Assembly: GCA_963781805.1 (NCBI GenBank)
Contig: CAWAHF010000002.1
Location: forward strand, 1-49,208
Source of the DNA: JAFGPL01 sp963781805
GTDB lineage: Bacteria; Bacteroidota; Bacteroidia; Bacteroidales; UBA10428
Reading direction: 5' to 3'
Length of the DNA stretch: 49,208 nucleotides
The notes under the pieces were generated by a model, which saw nothing but the letters and a program-made list of their open reading frames with translations, did no database searches and was not told where the DNA came from. This document shows, piece by piece, positions 43,164-49,208 of this stretch (within the stretch, counting starts at the first letter, position 1; the number at the start of each line of letters is the position of its first letter). The position numbers and the translations under genes were made by a program.

Positions 43164-43910
43164 ATGAAATCCATTCTCCACATACCCCATTCTTCTACTA
43201 ATATCCCATTATTTGAGGGCTATTTAAAGCCAAATGAGCGATTAATTGAAGAGATGAACCTGTTGACAGATTGGTTTACTGATGAACTATATGACCTTCC
43301 CTATGAAAAAATAGTTACACCCTTCTCAAGGATATTCTGCGATGTGGAACGCTTTTCAGATGATTCACTGGAAGTAATGTCACAATATGGAATGGGAATG
43401 TGCTATACTCATATGGATAATGGTGAATTGATGAGAACTGTCAGTCCAGAACTAAGACAGAAAATCAAATTGGAATATTATGACCAGCATCATAATGCTC
43501 TCGAAATTGCCTGTTCAGAGGCTCTTAAATCAACTAAAAAGGTCTTGGTTATAGACTGCCATTCTTTCCCCGATAAGCCTCTTAGACGTGATTTAAGCCA
43601 ATCTAATCCCAAACCAGATTTCTGTATAGGTTCTGATGATTTCCATACCCCAAGGAAACTTGTATCTTCATCATTTGCATTCTTGAATAGTAAAGGATAT
43701 AATGTATTCGAGAATGACCCGTTTTCTGGAACAATGATTCCGATGAAATATTTTTGGAGAGATAAGAATGTTCTGGGTATAATGATTGAAGTCAATAGGA
43801 AATTGTACATGTCAGATTCAAATGAAAAGGTTGAAAAAACATCAAATTTTGCTGAAATCCTCCAAATTATTGCAGAATTGATATTACTTCTTTCCTCTAT
43901 TGAGATTTAG
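43164..43910 (+). CDS. N-formylglutamate amidohydrolase family protein, 248 aa
   Basis: Hydrolyses N-formyl or related amide bonds with a metal ion. Family motifs are ILHIPHSSTNIP at the start, LLTDWFTDELYDL, FSRIFCDVERFSDD, VLVIDCHSFPDKP (metal-binding D-x-H) and GIMIEVNRKLYM near the end. The usual family role is the last step of histidine breakdown to glutamate, but no hut genes are near. The length is typical. Its TAG at 43908-43910 touches the IstB remnant. Some members of the family act in cell-wall or natural-product chemistry, so the substrate is open. Confidence 0.85.
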   Translation: MKSILHIPHSSTNIPLFEGYLKPNERLIEEMNLLTDWFTDELYDLPYEKIVTPFSRIFCDVERFSDDSLEVMSQYGMGMCYTHMDNGELMRTVSPELRQKIKLEYYDQHHNALEIACSEALKSTKKVLVIDCHSFPDKPLRRDLSQSNPKPDFCIGSDDFHTPRKLVSSSFAFLNSKGYNVFENDPFSGTMIPMKYFWRDKNVLGIMIEVNRKLYMSDSNEKVEKTSNFAEILQIIAELILLLSSIEI

Positions 43911-44101
43911 TGATACAGAAATTTATTGAAGACGGAAATCAGAATCTGTCAACAATCATCGCATCACAGGTACCCGTTGATAAATGGTACGATATCATAG
44001 GCGAAAGCACTGTTGCCGATGCTATCCTTGATAGACTTGTTCACACATCCCATAGAATAGAATTATCGGGAGAATCCATGCAAAAAATGAATAAAGATTA
44101 A
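43910..44101 (+). pseudogene. istB: IS21-family IstB C-terminal fragment
   Basis: The frame reads LSTIIASQVPVDKWYDIIGE, TVADAILDRLVHTSHRIELS and GESMQKMNKD, the C-terminal 60 residues of the IstB ATPase helper of IS21 elements. The first three quarters of istB, including the Walker motifs, and all of istA are missing. A GTG at 43910 is fortuitous. The fragment is followed by repeats resembling an IS21 end, so the scrap is the right end of a dead copy. Confidence 0.88.
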
Positions 44102-44151
44102 ATCTGATTTTTAAAAATCGTTCATTGCATGCCGTTTTAAGATTGCCCTTC

Positions 44152-44215
44152 GGGGTGGTTGACTTCATCAGAGGGGTCAATTATCCGGAATGGGGAGTCA
44201 GTTTGCCCAGAATAA
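44152..44215. mobile_element. IS21-like terminal repeats
   Basis: Three spaced units begin at 44152 (GGGGTGGTTGACTTCAT), 44173 (GGGGTCAATTATCCGGAAT) and 44192 (GGGGAGTCAGTTTGCCCAGA). Repeated GGGGxGTCA-type units are characteristic of IS21 ends and follow directly the IstB fragment. No matching left end was found. Confidence 0.6.
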
Positions 44216-44352
44216 ACATTAGCCACTTCAACCACATGAGTAGCGGCAGTTATGGGTGCAACCTGATATGCAACGAAGTACTAAATACGATTCAGCAGTG
44301 ATACAGAAATTCTAATTTCTTATATATTAAAGAAATTTCATATAAATATTTT

Positions 44353-44375
44353 GTAGTTTTATTGAAATAAACTAC
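44353..44375. repeat. Inverted repeat upstream of xseA
   Basis: GTAGTTT (44353-44359) and AAACTAC (44369-44375) are perfectly complementary, with additional pairing inside if one T is bulged. It ends 10 bases before the xseA ATG at 44386, so it may influence initiation or be a regulator site. Confidence 0.35.
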
Positions 44376-44385
44376 TGAATGCCAT

Positions 44386-45861
44386 ATGGATGAGAAGAAG
44401 ATATATGGTTTGCACACTATTCTGAAGGGTATTCGGGAATATCTAGATTTAAGAATCAAGGGAAAGACTTTTTGGTTAAAAGTCGAACTTGCCAACATTA
44501 CCTTTCACAATAGCGGTCATTGTTACCTTGAATTGGCAGAAACTAAAAATGGTAAAAGCATTGCCCAATGTAAAGGGGCAATTTGGAAAAGTAATTTAGA
44601 TAATATTAGAAGAAATTTAGCAGATGATTTTGAAAACATCATTAAAAAAGGAAATGAGGTTCTTTGCTTGGTTGAATTACAGTTTACGGAACTATATGGT
44701 TTGAACATTATAATTAAAGATGTTGATATTAACTTCAGTCTTGGAGCGTTGGAAAAGAAAAAGCAGGAAACAATTGAAAAATTAAAATCAGAGAATCTAA
44801 TAGATAAAAACAAGCAAAGACAACTTCCGTTAGTTATTCAGAATATTGCCATAATTGGGTCACCTGACACTGCTGGGATTACAGACTTGAAAAAGCAACT
44901 TGAAAACAATACTTACCACTACCGATTTGAATATAAAGTTTATTCTTGTTTAGTTCAAGGAGAAAGGGCAGAATCAGAGATAGTTGAAAGATTAAAAGAA
45001 CTTAATGATAGCAAATATGATGTGATCGCATTAATTCGGGGTGGAGGGTCAAAACTTGATTTGGATGTCTTTAACTCTTATCAAATTGCCAAAGCGATTG
45101 CTTTGCACAATAAACCGATTTTTACTGGTATTGGTCATGAGACGGATGTCAGTGTTGCTGACTTAGTTGCCAATGTTTTTCATAAAACTCCTTCAGCACT
45201 TGGTAGTTATATAGTCGAAAGAGCACATAACTTTGAGGTAAACATAATAAATACCTATAATGCAGTAATTGAGTATAATAACAGATTTATTGAAGAAAGG
45301 AAAAGTCGACTCAAATTAAATATACAAACTCTCACGACCCAAGGCATTTACATTTGCCAAAAAAGAAGAAGTGACTTACATACGGTTATGAATCGTATTC
45401 TTGCTGATACAAAACAATTAATTAATAATGAAAAGAATAATTTGGCAATTGGACAAGAGTTAATAAAGACTAATCCTCTGGCATTTATACAATTATCGAA
45501 AAACAACCTGCTTCATTCAATGGAATTAATGCAGATTAATTCCGTGACAAGAATAAAACAAGCACAAGACGGGTTCAAACAAATAATGGATTTAGTCTTT
45601 TTATATTCTCAACATAAAATCGAGGATAGATTAAAATACATAGGTAATGTTTTAGCGGTCATTGATATATATCATCCTGATAATATACTCTCAAAAGGGT
45701 ATGCAATTCCCAGAATTGATGGACATCTGATTACAAACCAATCAATTAAGGAAAATATTGAGTTAGAGATTGAACTCTACAAAAGAATCTTGATAGTAAC
45801 GTATCAAAAAGATAAGCAAAAATGGAAGAACTCAATTATGAACAGGCTGCTCAAGAATTAG
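44386..45861 (+). CDS. xseA: Exodeoxyribonuclease VII large subunit
   Basis: Degrades single-stranded DNA from both ends together with XseB. The N-terminal OB-fold (about 1-105) reads FWLKVELANITFHNSGHCYL. The catalytic domain has IAIIGSPDTAGITDLKKQL, DVIALIRGGGSKLDLDVFNS, then GIGHETDVSVADLVANVFHK and TPSALGSYIVERA. A long coiled-coil region (about 290-400) and a C-terminal segment with DNILSKGYAIPRIDGHLI finish it. At 491 residues the length is slightly above usual (about 400-460). The gene overlaps xseB by 40 bases. It lies between an IS21 scrap and a GmrSD-like gene, so it may be an island copy and not the core gene. Confidence 0.92.
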   Translation: MDEKKIYGLHTILKGIREYLDLRIKGKTFWLKVELANITFHNSGHCYLELAETKNGKSIAQCKGAIWKSNLDNIRRNLADDFENIIKKGNEVLCLVELQFTELYGLNIIIKDVDINFSLGALEKKKQETIEKLKSENLIDKNKQRQLPLVIQNIAIIGSPDTAGITDLKKQLENNTYHYRFEYKVYSCLVQGERAESEIVERLKELNDSKYDVIALIRGGGSKLDLDVFNSYQIAKAIALHNKPIFTGIGHETDVSVADLVANVFHKTPSALGSYIVERAHNFEVNIINTYNAVIEYNNRFIEERKSRLKLNIQTLTTQGIYICQKRRSDLHTVMNRILADTKQLINNEKNNLAIGQELIKTNPLAFIQLSKNNLLHSMELMQINSVTRIKQAQDGFKQIMDLVFLYSQHKIEDRLKYIGNVLAVIDIYHPDNILSKGYAIPRIDGHLITNQSIKENIELEIELYKRILIVTYQKDKQKWKNSIMNRLLKN

Positions 45862-46016
45862 AACAGATACTTACTGAACTTAAATCTGAGAAGATTTCTA
45901 TTGATAAACTGGCAGAAAAGGTTGAAAGAGCAGCAAAACTTGCTTCATTTTGTTCTCAAAAACTCAGGACTACAGAGGGCAAAGTCAAGGAGATTATTGA
46001 TAAATTAGGGTTATAA
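45822..46016 (+). CDS. xseB: Exodeoxyribonuclease VII small subunit
   Basis: A 64-residue helical hairpin that binds the XseA coiled coil: NYEQAAQELEQILTELKSEK, IDKLAEKVERAAKLASFCSQ, and GKVKEIIDKLGL are family-typical. The start lies within xseA (40-base overlap), an unusually long coupling. The length and motif are complete, so the pair looks functional. Confidence 0.9.
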   Translation: MEELNYEQAAQELEQILTELKSEKISIDKLAEKVERAAKLASFCSQKLRTTEGKVKEIIDKLGL

Positions 46017-46041
46017 ATCTTAAAATTCTTAAGACCTGACT

Positions 46042-46356
46042 TTAGTTTAGAAATAAAGCAAATCTAATCTTTACAATCAACCTCTGAAGTTCATAAAAGA
46101 TGAAAGGGGACATCAATTCTTCATTAAATATATACCATCGATCCGAATTAATGACCATCCACCGCATATCATCAGGAAGGTCATATCGATAAGCCAACAA
46201 CTTGCCTTCATTATCAACAACGATTTCCAAATTCATATCTATTGCCATGATGGTTGAGAGCAGGGGTTTGCAATGATAATATTGCTGCCAGTAAATCTGA
46301 TAGGCTTGGTCACCCTGAAGATAATTTAAATTACTACTTTTTATTTTCATCATCAT
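46042..46356 (-). CDS. Hypothetical protein, 104 aa, with a dead paralogue at 48796
   Basis: Not recognised. It reads YLQGDQAYQIYWQQYYHCKP, then MAIDMNLEIVVDNEGKLLAY and FYELQRLIVKIRFALFLN. A diverged copy with an in-frame stop lies at 48796-49103 (QGEQAYRIYWQLYYNC, MAINLNLEIIIDNEGK, LQKHMVEMKHELFQN), which shows that this frame is a real gene. It is convergent with xseB. Function unknown. Confidence 0.65.
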   Translation of the reverse strand: MMMKIKSSNLNYLQGDQAYQIYWQQYYHCKPLLSTIMAIDMNLEIVVDNEGKLLAYRYDLPDDMRWMVINSDRWYIFNEELMSPFIFYELQRLIVKIRFALFLN

Positions 46357-46553
46357 TTGGATTTTGTAATACCTGTTAATGTTAAAAAACGAGAGAAAAT
46401 AGCCTGTTGATTCATGTGTTCTTTAGCATAAATCTGTAAATTTATTAAGGTTGACCTACTTCTAGAGACCATTTCCTTTCTTAAAATCAAATATTAAGAT
46501 TATTTCTTTTACTTTTATTATTACTGACGATTAGCATAACTTTATGTATTAAT

Positions 46554-48026
46554 ATGAAAAAGTCAGTAATTCTTGATTCTCAAAATGAACTCCAAAATAA
46601 CACTGTAATGGAAGAGGAAATAGTAAGCCAAATACAAAACGAGCAAACACAAGAAGAAAATCAGGTAGTCTCAGACAATGATGAAATTTTACTTGACAAT
46701 GAAAAAGACAAAGAAGAAGATGATGATTTGTCAAGTCAAAGAAAAATTTATACCGACCAAGGAGACCCTGAAATAGATTCATTGTATAGGCGTTTTATAA
46801 AAGGTCGACTAAATGTGCAACCATTCTTTCAACGACAATTTGTATGGGATAAAGTAAAAAGTAGTCGCTTAATTGAATCTGCACTTTTAGATATTCCCAT
46901 TCCGATAGTCTATTTATCTGAAGAAAAAGATGGGAAGGAAAATGTAATTGATGGTCAGCAAAGATTAACTGCATTCTTTTCCTTCATTGACGGTAAACTT
47001 CCTGACAATTCAGATTTCAAATTATCAGGATTAAAAGTATTTACTGAACTAAATGGGAAAAAATTCAAGGAACTTTCAGATGAGTTGCAAGATAAAATCA
47101 TAACATATAAAATCAGAGTCATCAAATTCAGAAAGGAATCAGATGGTGATTTGCAGTTTGAAATATTTGCAAGATTAAATACTGGTTCTGTTCCACTTAA
47201 CGACCAAGAATTACGAAACTGTGTTTATAGAGGGAGATTTAACGAACTTATTATAGAATTATCTCAAGACAAAGATTTCAAATATTTGTTAGGCATTGCA
47301 AAACCTGATAGAAGGATGAAGGACAGAGAACTTGTATTGCGTTTTGCCGCATTTCACTTCAACACTTACTTAAATTATTACGCACCTATCAAAAAGTTCC
47401 TTAATGATACAATGGAAAAATATAAGAATATTTCACAAACCGATGAATTAAAACTAAGGACTGCTTTCAAAAATACTGTAAGTATTATTCTTTCATTGCT
47501 GGATAAAAACTCTTTCAAAAGATACTATCGAGGTGATGAAAAAAATAAGAACGGGAGATGGGAGGCACAAAAATTTAATGTTTCGCTATTTGATATATTA
47601 ATGTACTCATTTGCAAGGGAAGATAAGAACACGGTATTTCAAAATCTTGATAGGATAAGAGAAGCACTAATCGACTTAATGACTACAGACCAAGAATTTA
47701 TTGACTCTATTGAACTTTCAACCAGTAGCAAAAAGGCAGTAACCATCCGTTTTGACAAGTGGCGATTTGCACTCCAAGCAATTCTGGGTATTGGGATAAA
47801 AGAACCTCGGTGTTTTACTTATTCTCTTAAAAAAGGATTATTCGAAAAGAACGATACTTGTGCTATTTGCGAAAACAAAATAGCCAATATTGATGATGCT
47901 GCCGTTGACCATATTCAACAGTATTGGACTGGTGGAAAAACAATCCCTGAAAACGCACGCTTAACACATCGTTACTGTAACAATGCAAGACCAAGAATCG
48001 AAGAAAACGAAAATAAAACCAGTTGA
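46554..48026 (+). CDS. DUF262 protein with C-terminal HNH domain (GmrSD-like type IV restriction)
   Basis: The N-terminal 70 residues are acidic and probably disordered. DUF262 follows: FFQRQFVWDKVKSSRLIESA, ENVIDGQQRLTAFFSFIDG (near residue 130, the DGQQR motif thought to bind or hydrolyse nucleotide), and FARLNTGSVPLNDQELRNCV. The C-terminus (about 438-485) has a HNH nuclease: CAICE, AAVDHIQQYWTGGKTI, then LTHRYCNNARPR. GmrSD enzymes of this design cleave modified phage DNA. The gene stands alone with its own 200-base upstream region. At 490 residues it is close to the single-chain form with a shorter middle. Confidence 0.85.
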   Translation: MKKSVILDSQNELQNNTVMEEEIVSQIQNEQTQEENQVVSDNDEILLDNEKDKEEDDDLSSQRKIYTDQGDPEIDSLYRRFIKGRLNVQPFFQRQFVWDKVKSSRLIESALLDIPIPIVYLSEEKDGKENVIDGQQRLTAFFSFIDGKLPDNSDFKLSGLKVFTELNGKKFKELSDELQDKIITYKIRVIKFRKESDGDLQFEIFARLNTGSVPLNDQELRNCVYRGRFNELIIELSQDKDFKYLLGIAKPDRRMKDRELVLRFAAFHFNTYLNYYAPIKKFLNDTMEKYKNISQTDELKLRTAFKNTVSIILSLLDKNSFKRYYRGDEKNKNGRWEAQKFNVSLFDILMYSFAREDKNTVFQNLDRIREALIDLMTTDQEFIDSIELSTSSKKAVTIRFDKWRFALQAILGIGIKEPRCFTYSLKKGLFEKNDTCAICENKIANIDDAAVDHIQQYWTGGKTIPENARLTHRYCNNARPRIEENENKTS

Positions 48027-48191
48027 AAACGTCTCAAATCTCTGGGGTACAAATTATTTGGATGACCCCGTGGAGCGAAAGGCCAAAACGTGATAATGCA
48101 AGACTCAAACTAGCCACCCCCGAAAGTAATTGGTGATAATAAAGCGGAATTCATCACAAATTCAATTATTTTAAAAGTCAAAGAAAATCAT
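48027..48191. other. Short intergenic stretch, possible degenerate insertion-element end
   Basis: No gene. Read on the minus strand it contains GGGGGTGGCTAGTTTGAGTC (about 48104-48123), which resembles the IS21-like units near 44152, but the match is loose. I cannot support more than a suspicion. Confidence 0.2.
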
Positions 48192-48461
48192 ATGTACATT
48201 TCTAACATGACCCATTTCATTGATGAATCAGGCAATATTCCAACAGATATGCACAAATCAGCACGAGAATTAGCGAATTTTCATGCTTTGGTTGTTGCTG
48301 AAACCACAAAATCTAAATCCTCAGTAGTTTTGACAGGTTTGAGATGCTTCAGAAAAAAATGTGAGGGAACCATTACAAGTGAGATACTTCCTGAAGAAGA
48401 ACATGCGATTCATTGGGTATGCGGTAATTGTGTTAATGAAGGCGTTATAAGCAGTTGGTAG
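48192..48461 (+). CDS. Small zinc-binding protein, 89 aa, first of a tandem pair
   Basis: Reads MTHFIDESGNIPTDMHKSAR and, at the C-terminus, CFRKKCEGTITSE with CGNCVNEGVISSW. The two Cys pairs (CFRKKC and CGNC) would bind zinc. Its closest relative is the following gene at 48518, with the same length, spacing and ending. No domain name comes to mind. The pair arose by tandem duplication. Confidence 0.65.
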   Translation: MYISNMTHFIDESGNIPTDMHKSARELANFHALVVAETTKSKSSVVLTGLRCFRKKCEGTITSEILPEEEHAIHWVCGNCVNEGVISSW

Positions 48462-48517
48462 GGGACGAAATGGGATAATAGAGGTATAGAGCATTTGAAC
48501 TTAAATATAAATATCAA

Positions 48518-48787
48518 ATGAACATCAGCAACAACCAGCATTTTCCTAATAAAGAAGGCGGTATTCCAAAACAAGTACCCAAAGAAGCACGAGAGATATC
48601 TGCTTTCTTCTCGTTGCTCGTTGAAGAAACAATGAAAACAATACCTGATGAATTAACGCCAACGTGGATAAGATGCTTCAGAAAAGGATGTACTGGTATA
48701 ATTTCGACAAAGGTTGACTTGGATGATAATGAACTTCACTGGAAATGTTCAAAATGCAAGTATAGTGGTACATTAACTGGCTGGTAG
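48518..48787 (+). CDS. Small zinc-binding protein, 89 aa, second of a tandem pair
   Basis: A paralogue of the gene at 48192: HFPNKEGGIPKQVPKEAREI corresponds to HFIDESGNIPTDMHKSAREL, and RCFRKGCTGIIS with CSKCKYSGTLTGW corresponds to its Cys motifs. The two are well diverged, with both frames intact, so both may be functional. 56 bases separate them and they may form a small transcript. Function unknown. Confidence 0.65.
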   Translation: MNISNNQHFPNKEGGIPKQVPKEAREISAFFSLLVEETMKTIPDELTPTWIRCFRKGCTGIISTKVDLDDNELHWKCSKCKYSGTLTGW

Positions 48788-48795
48788 GTAGACCT

Positions 48796-49103
48796 TCAGT
48801 TCTGAAATAATTCATGCTTCATCTCGACCATATGTTTTTGAAGTTTCATAATAACATCCGGATCAAAATCTTGTTGTTATGGCATTCTCATCGTCCTTTA
48901 TTACTCTCAATTCCCAGCATATACGCAGAAAGGTTATGCTGAGAAGCCAGTGATTTGCCTTCATTATCAATTATGATTTCCAAATTAAGGTTAATCGCCA
49001 TGATGCCTAAAAGTCGGGGTTAGCAATTATAATATAGTTGCCAATAAATTCTATAGGCTTGTTCACCCTGAAGGTGGTGGAGAGTTTTAACTGTGGTTTT
49101 CAT
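48796..49103 (-). pseudogene. Dead paralogue of the 104-aa protein at 46042
   Basis: From ATG 49103 the frame matches the intact gene (LQGEQAYRIYWQLYYNC) until TAA at 49020-49022, where the paralogue has Lys. It resumes with MAINLNLEIIIDNEGK, loses similarity near 48930, and the last 20 codons in a different frame (IMKLQKHMVEMKHELFQN, TGA at 48796) match the end of the paralogue. At 308 bases the length is nearly that of the intact copy (315). So one nonsense mutation and at least one frameshift. Confidence 0.7.
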
Positions 49104-49208
49104 GATTAATAGTGTATTGGGTACATATATTAATGGGACAACAGGGAAAAAGTTGCTGGTTGAATTTTATGTTTTTAAAATATTTATCCACACTTCAAAG
49201 TTTTGCTA

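Overview
The window is an AT-rich accessory region that looks like a Bacteroidota chromosome or integrative element. Supporting signs are a VirE-N/BT4734-type protein next to small mobilisation-type genes, a PGN_0703-family endonuclease, an IS21 IstB remnant, and the near absence of Shine-Dalgarno sequences (one striking exception near 6270). I see no tRNA, rRNA or CRISPR array. Housekeeping-like genes are few (xseA/xseB, perhaps the N-formylglutamate amidohydrolase). Most of the rest is defence-type, mobile or unknown.

Layout. 1-1.6 kb: large serine recombinase. 2.0-3.2 kb: three small unknown genes behind a 12-G tract. 3.2-6.0 kb (minus strand): four genes with overlapping ends, encoding a YwgA/Panacea-like protein, a membrane protein, a PD-(D/E)XK-like protein and a large protein with a CxCxxC motif that resembles tRNA-guanine transglycosylase. 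This is the best candidate here for an undescribed system. 6.1-9.2 kb: tiny ORFs, a frameshifted unknown gene, a zinc-ribbon protein and a NUMOD4-type protein. 9.2-11.4 kb (minus): ADP-ribosylglycohydrolase and HDAC-like deacetylase, adjacent. 11.7-15.8 kb: zinc ribbon, a membrane-SiaC fusion, unknowns, a scar of nuclease and XRE fragments, and a HEPN-motif protein. 15.8-17.2 kb (minus): small tyrosine recombinase and decayed genes. 17.3-21.4 kb: two XRE regulators, a second scar, then an intact DUF2779 plus PGN_0703 nuclease pair. 21.8-26.4 kb: frameshifted DUF5131 gene and a mobilisation/replication-like operon whose main gene carries an unusual in-frame repeat. 26.6-28.3 kb: HNH endonuclease overlapping an agmatine-deiminase-family gene. 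28.4-30.1 kb (minus): zinc-ribbon repeat protein and an unknown. 31.0-42.9 kb: HsdR stub, then a helicase-methylase-ATPase (Hma-type) operon with four downstream genes, one HEPN-like. 43.2-49.1 kb: amidohydrolase, IS21 scrap, xseAB, DUF262-HNH (GmrSD-like) gene, and duplicated small genes, one copy dead.

The region reads as a defence island built by repeated insertion and deletion. At least three restriction-like modules are intact (DUF2779/PGN_0703, Hma, DUF262-HNH). Two recombinases of different families are present, and many neighbours are truncated or frameshifted copies of island genes. All functional calls come from reading motifs by eye; no database search was possible.
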